From assembly GCF_016595215.1 (NCBI RefSeq), contig NZ_JAENHK010000010.1, positions 124,001 through 188,000 on the forward strand: a DNA stretch of 64,000 bases, in the 5' to 3' direction. This document shows positions 27,074-34,984 of this stretch, in pieces; within the stretch, counting starts at the first letter, position 1; the number at the start of each line of letters is the position of its first letter. The position numbers and the translations under genes are program-made. The notes under the pieces were generated by a model. The model was given only the letters and a program-made list of their open reading frames with translations, did no database searches and was not told the origin of the DNA. The DNA is from Chryseobacterium paridis. GTDB taxonomy: Bacteria; Bacteroidota; Bacteroidia; Flavobacteriales; Weeksellaceae.

Positions 27074-28000
27074 TTATTGATCAAAAAGTGGATAAGGGAT
27101 ACCTGTTCCCGTTTCACAGAGTCGTTTCAGGCTTCTGAAAAAAAGAGCCCAATCATAAGTGCATGTTGCAAATTCAGGAGTATAGTCTTTCCAACCACTG
27201 TGACGAAAGGATAATATGGCTCCCTTACTGTGTGGTTCGAGTTCAAAAGTAAGGGAAGTGCCTATCCATTCTTCAAATGCTTTTACACAATACCATTGTA
27301 CTTTGCTGTATGGTTTGAGCTCTACCAATTTCATTTCTTTAAAATAATCAGGCCCAAAAGAAAATTTCAGCATACTTCCAATCTCCGGTTTTGCAATCGT
27401 ATCTGGTGTCCACCAACCAGCTAACCCTTTTTGTGTAGTAATTGCTTCAAAAACTTTTTCGATGGGGGATTTGATAAGTAATCTGTGGCAAATACTTTTG
27501 CCTTCTTGTTGATTTTCTGAGATTGGATCAGATTTTAGCAGGTCTTCTTTCCCGGTTTCCTTTGGTGTAGGGCTTCCTTTCCCGGTCGTGATAAGATCTC
27601 TCAGACTACTTTGGATATAATGAGTCCATGCATCATGACATAGGTTGAAACATTCATACTCTGGAGTTAATCCCTGATGAGTAAATTTCAAAACGGTTTT
27701 ACCATTATCTTCCGACAATTCAAAAATTACCTTTGTATCTTTCCATTCCGTTTCATCTTTTGTAAACTTAAAATAATTATCAAGTACATGCCAGACTACT
27801 TTTTTATCAGGGACCATTTCGATAATCCTGAATTGTGCCCGATGAGCATCCTGGTAGTGGTACTGGAATTCATCATCTAAATTATTGGTGCTTCCTTCAA
27901 TATTTTCAGACCACCAGCCTCGTACATTATTAATGGCGTTAAAAACTTTATGAGGGCTTGCATCTACTATAACAGAAGTAGTGAAATCTTGATTTTTCAT
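27074..28000 (-). CDS. Tandem SRPBCC (AHSA1/START-like) protein
   Basis: 308 residues with two copies of the helix-grip fold. The first (about 1-140) opens FTTSVIVDASPHKVFNAI and has GWWSENIEG; the second (about 165-308) has HRLLIKSPIEKVFEAI and GLAGWWTPDTI. Both end with a similar motif (TTGKGSPTP; ETGTGIPYP), which marks them as an internal duplication. SRPBCC proteins bind hydrophobic ligands or act as Hsp90 co-chaperone-like (AHSA1) modules. It is cytoplasmic and monocistronic. No active-site residue is clear. Confidence 0.85.
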   Translation of the reverse strand: MKNQDFTTSVIVDASPHKVFNAINNVRGWWSENIEGSTNNLDDEFQYHYQDAHRAQFRIIEMVPDKKVVWHVLDNYFKFTKDETEWKDTKVIFELSEDNGKTVLKFTHQGLTPEYECFNLCHDAWTHYIQSSLRDLITTGKGSPTPKETGKEDLLKSDPISENQQEGKSICHRLLIKSPIEKVFEAITTQKGLAGWWTPDTIAKPEIGSMLKFSFGPDYFKEMKLVELKPYSKVQWYCVKAFEEWIGTSLTFELEPHSKGAILSFRHSGWKDYTPEFATCTYDWALFFRSLKRLCETGTGIPYPLFDQ

Positions 28001-28222
28001 AACTTATTTTTTTTAATACATAGTTTTAATCTCTTATGAGAAACTTTCATACCCAAAGTTAGCGACCTGCTCAGACTCTGTTCGGGTGTTAAGTAGACTT
28101 TGTAACGGGTTGATATGGACACTATTATTGTTTATCTTTGTAATAAATAGGAGAGGTACACAATGAAATGCCATTTCGGGATCAGCTAATGCAATAATGA
28201 GTCCTTTCAAAATAGAAATCGT

Positions 28223-29230
28223 ATGAAACATCTTACCATCTTAGTACCCGATGTACAGACTGCCAATAGTACAATATCATGTATCGTTGGTGCTTACCAG
28301 ATATTTACAGGTGCCAATGACTATTGGAAAAGAATAGGAAAAGAACCCTTGTTTACTATTGTGACTGCCGGAGTAGGAACAGAAGCAGTGTTTATTAATG
28401 GTTTATTGTCAATGAAGCCACAGGTAAATGTCTCTACTTTAAAAAAGACGGATCTGATCCTGATTCCCTCACTAACACCTGAGTTTAAAACTGCTTTGGA
28501 AGGGAATATCTTATTGATTGACTGGCTCAAGAAACAATATGAAAATGGTGCTGAAGTAGCCAGTATGTGTACAGGAGCATTTATGTTGGCAGCTTCCGGG
28601 TTGCTTGAAAAAAGAAACTGTTCCATTCATTGGAGCTCGGCTGACAATTTTAGATCATTATTTCCGAATGTTAATTTAAAAACAGAAAAACTGATTACTG
28701 ATGAAGATGGTATTTATACCAATGGAGGAGGTTTTTCATTTTTAAACCTACTGCTGTATCTGGTTGAAAAATATTATGATCGAGAAACTGCAATCCATTG
28801 CTCAAAAATTTTTCAGATAGAGATCGATAGGCAGACACAGTCTGCTTTCACCATATTCACTGGACAGAAGTCTCACGGAGATGATGTTGTCATAAAAGCA
28901 CAAAAATATATTGAAGACCATTTTTGTGAGAAATTATCTGTGGAAGATCTTTCGAAATTTTGTTCCGTGGGCAGAAGAAATTTTGACAGACGTTTTATTA
29001 AAGCAACCGGCAATACCCCCATTGAATATTTACAACGGGTAAAGATTGAATCAGCTAAAAAATCATTCGAAACTACAGGCAAGACTGTAAGTGAAGTAAT
29101 GTATGAGGTGGGGTATTCAGACACCAAAGCTTTCAGAGAAATGTTTAAAAAGATAACGGGAATATCACCCGTACATTATAAAAATAAGTACAATAAGAAT
29201 CTAAATGATAGTTTGTATGATAAAGTTTGA
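28223..29230 (+). CDS. GlxA-type AraC regulator (DJ-1/PfpI domain plus AraC HTH)
   Basis: 335 residues. The N-terminal DJ-1/PfpI-like domain (about 1-190) has the nucleophile-elbow motif ASMCTGAFMLAASG with Cys near residue 115 and SIHWSSADNF. The C-terminal AraC part (about 215-320) has LSVEDLSKFCSVGRRNFDRRF and EVMYEVGYSDTKAFREMFKK. GlxA-type proteins are cytoplasmic regulators; the DJ-1 domain normally serves as ligand sensor rather than as an enzyme. It is divergent from the tandem SRPBCC gene, with a 222-bp gap that presumably holds both promoters. Confidence 0.9.
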   Translation: MKHLTILVPDVQTANSTISCIVGAYQIFTGANDYWKRIGKEPLFTIVTAGVGTEAVFINGLLSMKPQVNVSTLKKTDLILIPSLTPEFKTALEGNILLIDWLKKQYENGAEVASMCTGAFMLAASGLLEKRNCSIHWSSADNFRSLFPNVNLKTEKLITDEDGIYTNGGGFSFLNLLLYLVEKYYDRETAIHCSKIFQIEIDRQTQSAFTIFTGQKSHGDDVVIKAQKYIEDHFCEKLSVEDLSKFCSVGRRNFDRRFIKATGNTPIEYLQRVKIESAKKSFETTGKTVSEVMYEVGYSDTKAFREMFKKITGISPVHYKNKYNKNLNDSLYDKV

Positions 29231-29346
29231 TTTTTATTATAAAATGGGGCTTTCTATTTACAAAATAGTAATTATGACATGAATCATCGGATGTAGTCAA
29301 TATTTTTTTGTTCTTTTGCATTGCGTTTAATTTTTTAAAAAAGAAC

Positions 29347-30474
29347 ATGTCGAAATTTGATGATATAAGGCCTTTTTATGATCAGGAAGTGAATGATGCT
29401 TTGCTAAGTGTTGCAAAACATCCTATGATGAAGGCATTAATGCAGTTTACGTTCCCTGAAAAGGATGAGCAATTTTGGCTTGAACAATTTAAAGATATTC
29501 ATTCGATAAGTGATTTTCAAAATCAATTTATCTCACAGACGGTTCGTCAAATTCTGAAACAGAGTTCAGAAGGTTTAAGCACCTCTGGCTTTGATCAGTT
29601 GGATAAAGATGTTGCTTATTTATTCATATCCAGTCACAGAGATATTGTTCTGGATACTTCTTTGCTTAATTTGGTCCTATTGGATAGAGGACTTGTCATG
29701 ACTTCTTCTGCGATTGGAGATAATCTGGTACAAAAGACATTTTTGCATGTGTTGGCAAAACTAAACCGTAATTTTTTAGTTCAAAGAGGATTGCCAATTC
29801 GTGAGCAGTTGAATAGCTCAATGGTGATGTCCGAATATATTTACACTTTATTAAATAAAGAAAATCGTTCTGTCTGGATAGCACAACGTGAAGGAAGAAC
29901 GAAAGATGGAAATGATGCTACACAGCAAGGTGTTTTAAAAATGCTTGCCATGGCAGCAGGTGATGAGCCTCTAACTGATTTTTTCAAAAAACTAAAAATA
30001 GTTCCCCTTTCTATTTCATACGAATACGATCCGACAGACGTACTTAAAATGCCACAATTGATGGCAAAATCAAGAAATGAGGTATATGTAAAAGATAAAG
30101 GAGAAGATTTTGCAACCATGCTAAGTGGAGTATTGGGGCAAAAAAAAAGGATTCATCTGCATGCGGGAGATGTACTTAATACTGAATTTGACGAAATTAT
30201 GTCAAAATTTGAAAATAAAAATAAGCAATTACAGGCTATTGCGCAGGTTATCGATGATTCTATTATTCAAAATTATAAACTCTGGCCAACCAATTTCATT
30301 GCTTATGATTTACTCAATGGAACCAATGAATATTCTGACCATTACACAGAAGATGAAAAAATGCTCTTTGGACGAAGAATGGAAATGCGTATCGACATTT
30401 CAGATGCTGTTTTAAAGAACAGTTTTTTAGCTATGTATGCTAATCCTGTAGTCAATAAAATGAAATATAGCTAG
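29347..30474 (+). CDS. PlsC-like glycerolipid acyltransferase
   Basis: About 375 residues from the ATG at 29347 (the frame opens at 29308). The acyltransferase core shows FISSHRDIVLDTSLLN (HxxxxxD-type catalytic motif, about 97-112), NFLVQRG (block II) and WIAQREGRTKDGNDATQQG (block III), in the order typical of 1-acyl-glycerol-3-phosphate acyltransferases and relatives. The His-to-Asp spacing is one residue longer than the classical NHx4D unless the nearer Asp is used. It should sit at the inner face of the cytoplasmic membrane. The acyl acceptor is not shown by the sequence. Confidence 0.75.
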   Translation: MSKFDDIRPFYDQEVNDALLSVAKHPMMKALMQFTFPEKDEQFWLEQFKDIHSISDFQNQFISQTVRQILKQSSEGLSTSGFDQLDKDVAYLFISSHRDIVLDTSLLNLVLLDRGLVMTSSAIGDNLVQKTFLHVLAKLNRNFLVQRGLPIREQLNSSMVMSEYIYTLLNKENRSVWIAQREGRTKDGNDATQQGVLKMLAMAAGDEPLTDFFKKLKIVPLSISYEYDPTDVLKMPQLMAKSRNEVYVKDKGEDFATMLSGVLGQKKRIHLHAGDVLNTEFDEIMSKFENKNKQLQAIAQVIDDSIIQNYKLWPTNFIAYDLLNGTNEYSDHYTEDEKMLFGRRMEMRIDISDAVLKNSFLAMYANPVVNKMKYS

Positions 30475-30493
30475 GTAATTGAACGGTTACAAA

Positions 30494-31273
30494 TTATAAG
30501 CTGCTCGCTGATACGCCAAATTCTTTTTTGAATGCAAAAGAAAAATGAGACAAATCTTCAAAACCCAGATCAAGATAAATATCTGTAGGTCTTTGTCTTT
30601 TTTGTTCCACCAAAAACCGTGCTTCCTGAAGCCGCCTTTTAGTTAACCAACGATTAGGTGTTTCATTGAAGGTCGTTTTAAAATCTCTTTTGAAAGATGA
30701 TAAGCTTCGTCCTGTAAGGAAGGCGAATCGTTCCATACTTACATTAAACTTATAATTTTTTTGCATAAACTCTTCAAGATCCAAACGTCCCGGAATACCG
30801 AAGTCAAATAATATATCTGATAATTCGGGTTGCAGTTCTAACAGAATAAGAAGTAATTCTTCTCTTTTTACATCGGAAAATGTTTTATTTATATCTCCAG
30901 AGCTGTTATAATAGGGTTCTAGTGAAAGAAGAAAACTACTAATAAGTATATCTTTTTTGAGCTTGATAAAAGTGTCATCTGAAACATGTTTGAGAAAAGT
31001 AATGCTGTGTTTCTTTTGAAAGTTTCTTAAAAATACTTCATCAAAGAAAAAGATGACTTTTTCAAACTGGCCATTATCTTTTACTTTATTGTATCGTGCC
31101 AGTCTGTTTTTACGAACAATGCAGCTTTCTCCGGGTTTGAGTGTATGATGTTTATTACCATCGTAACCATTCATACTTCCTTTTATCACAAATAAAAAGA
31201 AATGTTCGGAAATGAATTGTTCCGCCGAAATGGAAGGTCCTACAATACAAGATTTTATTTCTGTTATTTTCAT
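30494..31273 (-). CDS. AraC-family transcriptional regulator, last gene of an oxidoreductase operon
   Basis: 260 residues from the ATG at 31273 (MKITEIKSCIVG); the open frame reaches 31381 but 31273 overlaps the preceding stop by four bases (ATGA), marking coupled translation. The sensor half ends near residue 155; the DNA-binding half has FAFLTGRSLSSFKRDF and IYLDLGFEDLSHFSFAFKKEFG. It is a clear paralog of the AraC gene at 21087-21887. It likely regulates the two reductase genes upstream in the same operon. Confidence 0.9.
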   Translation of the reverse strand: MKITEIKSCIVGPSISAEQFISEHFFLFVIKGSMNGYDGNKHHTLKPGESCIVRKNRLARYNKVKDNGQFEKVIFFFDEVFLRNFQKKHSITFLKHVSDDTFIKLKKDILISSFLLSLEPYYNSSGDINKTFSDVKREELLLILLELQPELSDILFDFGIPGRLDLEEFMQKNYKFNVSMERFAFLTGRSLSSFKRDFKTTFNETPNRWLTKRRLQEARFLVEQKRQRPTDIYLDLGFEDLSHFSFAFKKEFGVSASSL

Positions 31274-31926
31274 GATTTTGCTTGTGATTTGATGTCTTTT
31301 ACTTCCAATATAGATGTAGTGTATCCTCTTGATACACAGTTGATCATTGCCGAACCCACCTCTCGCATTGTACATATCCAATTAGGAAAAAGCAGATACC
31401 ATATAGGAGACAATATATCAAAAATACGGTAAATACTTCTTACATTTTTTTGACCTTTTACAGGCCTCATAAAGCCGGGACGAAAATGATATACTGCTTT
31501 GAAAGGCAATTTCAGCAGAGCATTTTCAGTTCGACCCTTTACTCTTGCCCACATCACTTTTCCTTGTTCTGTACTGTCAGTCCGGTTACCAGAAACATAT
31601 ATAAAGGTCATTTCCGGATTGATTTGAGATAAGGACTTTGCAAATGGTACAACGAAATCAAACGTTTTACCTGTAAATGACTCTTCATTTTCTCCGACAG
31701 CACTTGCTCCGGCACAGAAAAAACATGCATCATAGTTATTCAGATGTTCTGCATAATTCGTAATGGTCGAAAAATCTTCCACGATCAGTTCTTTTAATTT
31801 TTGATGTTGGAGGGCAAGTGGCTTTCTGTTGATTATAAGCACTTCTGTAACCATAGGGTTTTCCAGGCAAACAAGCAATACGCCTTCGCCTACCAACCCT
31901 GTGGCACCGGTAATCATTATTTTCAT
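31270..31926 (-). CDS. NAD(P)-binding Rossmann-fold oxidoreductase
   Basis: 218 residues. The N-terminal Rossmann motif MIMITGATGLVGEGVL and the later FIYVSGNRTDSTEQG and VKGRTENALLKL (short SDR-like Y/K region replaced by KGRTE) are those of atypical SDRs such as the HTATIP2/NAD(P)H-binding group. Residues 150-185 (HFRPGFMRPVKG) are also typical. The catalytic Tyr of classical SDRs is not obvious, so it may bind cofactor for regulation or reduce small carbonyls. It is the middle gene of a three-gene operon: 6 bp after the aldehyde-reductase-like gene and overlapping the AraC gene by 4 bp. Confidence 0.8.
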   Translation of the reverse strand: MKIMITGATGLVGEGVLLVCLENPMVTEVLIINRKPLALQHQKLKELIVEDFSTITNYAEHLNNYDACFFCAGASAVGENEESFTGKTFDFVVPFAKSLSQINPEMTFIYVSGNRTDSTEQGKVMWARVKGRTENALLKLPFKAVYHFRPGFMRPVKGQKNVRSIYRIFDILSPIWYLLFPNWICTMREVGSAMINCVSRGYTTSILEVKDIKSQAKS

Positions 31927-31932
31927 CTCTGT

Positions 31933-32961
31933 TTATTTTACAATATCTAATTTAATCAAACTATTGGCAGTAGCCAAAATAGCCTCTTCTGTGGAACGTG
32001 GAGTCCATCCGAGCATTTTTATCGCTTTTTCACTGCTTGCTCTTTTAATCATTCCTAAGTAAGGAGCTACAGATTTTAACTTTGGATTGAATAATGCCAA
32101 TAGTTTAATAAACCAGTTGGGTAATTCTTTTGTAGGTACTTTTTCTGCTTTTTTACCTAAATTTTTTCTCAGCACATTCGCTATATCTATCAGAGAAAAT
32201 CCCTCCCCGGCAACTGCTATAAATCGTTCACCATTAGCCTGAGGCATAGTCATCGCTTTAAAGTGCAGATCAGCTACATCACGAACATCCACATATCCTG
32301 AGATTATTTTAGGACAGGCTTTCATATCCCCGTTCAGCATTTGTTTCATATTTTGAATAGAATGCGAAAAATCGTCGGCTAACACAGGCCCTAAAACTCC
32401 AGTAGGGTTTACAACGGATAATTCCATTCCGTTACCTTCATTTTGTATAAAATCCCAGGCTGCTTTTTCGGAAATAGTTTTTGATTTTTGATAAGGAAAT
32501 ACAGTGTCATCTAGTATGGTCCAATCTTCTTCAGTATAAGGAGTCGTTTTTACGGTACCAAATCCCACAGCTCCAAAGGCAGAAGTAAGAACCACTCTTT
32601 TTACCCCTGCTTTTTTGGCTGCGCGTAATACAAAGAGCACTCCATTTTTAGCAGGAATTACAAAATCATCTTCAGTCTTAGCATCGGTATGGGGAGTAGG
32701 AGAAGCTACGTGAATAACATACTGACAACCTTCTGCTGCTTTTTCCCAGGAAGATTCATTTTGTAAATCCGCTTCTACGAATGACAAGTCTTGAAATGAA
32801 TAAAAACCTGCTTCTTTCAACATTTGTTTCACCAATTCAGATTTTTTTAATGAACGAAGGGAAGCTTTTACTTTATATCCATTTTTAAGCAAGGTAAGGA
32901 TGCAATAAGAAGCTATAAAACCTGAACCTCCAGTTACCAAAACTGTTTCTTTATTTTCCAT
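31933..32961 (-). CDS. Extended SDR, aldehyde/dihydroflavonol-reductase-like
   Basis: 342 residues. TGGSGFIASYCILTLLKNGY (8-27) is the extended-SDR cofactor motif; HVASPT (about 85), the VVLTSAFGAVGFG serine region and YQKSK as YxxxK follow in the usual order. GVLGPVL and YVDVRDVADLHFKAM are diagnostic of the dihydroflavonol reductase/aldehyde reductase branch, which reduces ketones or aldehydes with NADPH. It is the first gene of an operon with a second Rossmann-fold enzyme and an AraC regulator. The physiological substrate is unknown. Confidence 0.9.
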   Translation of the reverse strand: MENKETVLVTGGSGFIASYCILTLLKNGYKVKASLRSLKKSELVKQMLKEAGFYSFQDLSFVEADLQNESSWEKAAEGCQYVIHVASPTPHTDAKTEDDFVIPAKNGVLFVLRAAKKAGVKRVVLTSAFGAVGFGTVKTTPYTEEDWTILDDTVFPYQKSKTISEKAAWDFIQNEGNGMELSVVNPTGVLGPVLADDFSHSIQNMKQMLNGDMKACPKIISGYVDVRDVADLHFKAMTMPQANGERFIAVAGEGFSLIDIANVLRKNLGKKAEKVPTKELPNWFIKLLALFNPKLKSVAPYLGMIKRASSEKAIKMLGWTPRSTEEAILATANSLIKLDIVK

Positions 32962-33092
32962 TTTTTTTTAAATTTTAATGGAACAAATTTCGGTAATAAT
33001 AGACAGGACGAATGTGTTCAAAAGTCCAAGTTCTATTTGTTTAAAAGTTCAGAATCTAAAGATTTTCATTGGGTAAAAGATACTTCTATCAA

Positions 33093-33722
33093 TCAGATGA
33101 GTTTTCCAATCAGTACCAGATCGATAATTGGAGCTCCATCCTTATCAATAGAATCAAAACGCTTTAACTTGATAACCTCAAAATTATTGTCTTGAAATGC
33201 TTTTGTTAAATAATCTTCCTGATGATAATAAAGATAGACCTGATCGCCTAAACTGGATGTTATCAGTCCCGATTTACTATAGTCATCTTCCATAGTGCTT
33301 AGATAGAACATACCCCCTGGTTTTAATAACCCGGATGAGTCAGCGATAAGTTGTATAGCTTCCTCCTTTGCTAAATAGGGAAGACAGAACCCACAGATAA
33401 TTCCATCAAATTTCTGTTCTATCTTGCTTATATCATTACAGTTCATCAGTTCAAAGCGTGCTGTAGGATTATTGATCTTTGCAAGTTCGAGCATTTTTGA
33501 TGATAGATCGATTCCCAGAATATCATAATCTGGTTTTCTGTCTAATAAATACTTTGTAATATTTCCGGGACCGCAGGCAATATCCAGAATGTCTGCATCA
33601 TTGGATTTTATGTTATTGCAAAATAGATCGAAAGTATTACCAAATGAGCTGACATCCATAAACTTGTCCTGGTATATTTTTGCAGCTTTGTCAAATGCCT
33701 CAACGGGTTTTAATATTTTCAT
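33093..33722 (-). CDS. Class I SAM-dependent methyltransferase
   Basis: 209 residues. SAM-binding motif I is ADILDIACGPGNITKYLL (about 39-56), followed by DYDILGIDLSSKMLELAK (motif post I) and DGIICGFCLPYL. Target type cannot be read from the sequence. The gene is on the opposite strand, divergent from the NRPS operon, with 761 bp between them; whether it belongs to that pathway is uncertain. Confidence 0.85.
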   Translation of the reverse strand: MKILKPVEAFDKAAKIYQDKFMDVSSFGNTFDLFCNNIKSNDADILDIACGPGNITKYLLDRKPDYDILGIDLSSKMLELAKINNPTARFELMNCNDISKIEQKFDGIICGFCLPYLAKEEAIQLIADSSGLLKPGGMFYLSTMEDDYSKSGLITSSLGDQVYLYYHQEDYLTKAFQDNNFEVIKLKRFDSIDKDGAPIIDLVLIGKLI

Positions 33723-34483
33723 GATTTTAGATTTTGGTGGTACTAATTTAAATAATTGTTGCCAATCCCTGAGAAACTTAAGTAAGATGCAAAAGTTTCC
33801 AGAAATTCCTTGTCACGTGAGAGGAGGATGTGTATTTGGTAAGATTAAGAAAAAAGTCAAATCATTTTATAGTTTATATGTGATTTAATTCTTATATAAA
33901 GATGAAAAACTAAAAACCTTTTAATTTTAAAATTTCGTTATTTTTTACTATTTATTGCGTTATATATTGAAATTAATTCACATGGCCATATGCTTAAAAT
34001 TTCAAAATAAACGTGATCATCTGTGTTTTGATTTTTTTGACAATTTTAATCTCTAGTAATTCCCAAAATCTTGAAAAAATGTTATTCAACTCATATTATA
34101 GTGAATATATTTTAGTGGATATCAGAAAAAAGACCAGCTAAAATGACTATTTTTTGGCTAATATTATGAAATGTTTACAATAGATAATTAGCTTTGTTTA
34201 TGGGTATTTTGCTGATTTTCAATATGGTTTTTGTAGCTGTTTATTATTTTCTTTTTTTGAGATAAAAAAAAACATTAATTTTTTATTAAACTCATCATTA
34301 AGTGATTTTTTTTTATATTTTAGCAAAATAAAACTAAGGATAAAGAACACAATTTAAACACTCAATAAACTTAAAAAACTCTTTTTAAGCATTCCATTTC
34401 GTCTTTTTCCTACAAAAAAATCTTTCGCACATTTGAATGTGACTTAAGTGGCGAAGCCGTAAAAATAACCATTAGAAAACCGT
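33723..34483. other. Long AT-rich leader region of the NRPS-PKS operon, no gene seen
   Basis: 761 bp, extremely AT-rich, without a credible ORF. It carries the divergent control regions of the methyltransferase gene and of the NRPS operon. A TAGCTTTG at 34189-34196 fits the -7 consensus but has no TTG at the right distance. The only GC-richer patch is the hairpin-forming sequence at 34424-34455, less than 30 bp before the antiterminator gene. A long untranslated leader would suit a NusG-paralog-controlled operon. Confidence 0.5.
34424..34455 (+). promoter_or_regulatory. Leader hairpin ahead of the antiterminator gene
   Basis: TTCGC (34424-34428) can pair with GCGAA (34451-34455) around an inner hairpin, CACATT (34428-34433) with AATGTG (34436-34441). 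ACTTAAGT (34442-34449) is also self-complementary. It may be a recruitment or pausing signal for the NusG-like factor encoded next, or merely a local fold. Confidence 0.35.
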
Positions 34484-34984
34484 ATGAATTTTGCTCAAGG
34501 ATGGTATGTTGCCTATACCAAATCTCGTTTCGAAAAGAAAATTGCCACTAAGCTTAGTGAGGATGAGTTTGATGTTTATCTTCCTACCAGTAATGTGACG
34601 TCTCAATGGTCTGATCGTAAAAAGAAAGTTGAAAAACCATTGTTTAGTTCGTATGTCTTTGTTTATTTAAAAACGATTAAAGACTATTTGAAAGCTTTGA
34701 CGGTAGAAGGAATAGTTCTTTTTATTAGTTTGGGTAATAAACTGGTTAGAGTTCCTGATGAAGAAATTAACAGGATAAGAATATTTCTTAGTCAGTATTC
34801 TGAAGTTGAACTTAAAGGCATTCATGAACTGAATATAGGAGAAAGGAAAGTAATAACATCCGGTCCTTTCGAGTCCTATCCATGTGAAATTCTGAAAATT
34901 AATAACAAGCAAAAGATTTGTGTAAGAATAGATTCATTACAACAAAGTCTGATCGCTGAAATCCACCCTTATCATTTAATATAA
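34484..34984 (+). CDS. UpxY/NusG-like transcription antiterminator of the NRPS operon
   Basis: 166 residues. The N-terminal NGN domain (about 1-100) has GWYVAYTKSRFEKKIATKL and KPLFSSYVFVYL, both signature segments of the NusG/RfaH/UpxY family. The C-terminal KOW-like part reads GERKVITSGPFESYPCEIL. It binds RNA polymerase and increases processivity over particular long operons. Bacteroides UpxY proteins do this for capsule loci, and LoaP does it for NRPS/PKS operons in Firmicutes. The stop overlaps the start of the 15.9-kb NRPS gene by one base (TAATG), so it is the first gene of the operon and probably dedicated to it. Confidence 0.9.
   Translation: MNFAQGWYVAYTKSRFEKKIATKLSEDEFDVYLPTSNVTSQWSDRKKKVEKPLFSSYVFVYLKTIKDYLKALTVEGIVLFISLGNKLVRVPDEEINRIRIFLSQYSEVELKGIHELNIGERKVITSGPFESYPCEILKINNKQKICVRIDSLQQSLIAEIHPYHLI

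Noticed and set aside
28034..28231. 65-codon minus-strand frame between the SRPBCC and GlxA-type genes
   Set aside because: Composition does not resemble a protein family and it covers the likely divergent promoters.
33093..33722. Methyltransferase as tailoring enzyme of the NRPS product
   Set aside because: Divergent orientation and a 761-bp gap give no support; left as an independent gene.
34189..34196. TAGCTTTG as promoter of the NRPS operon
   Set aside because: Matches TAnnTTTG but lacks a TTG 17-24 bp upstream; not listed as a promoter.
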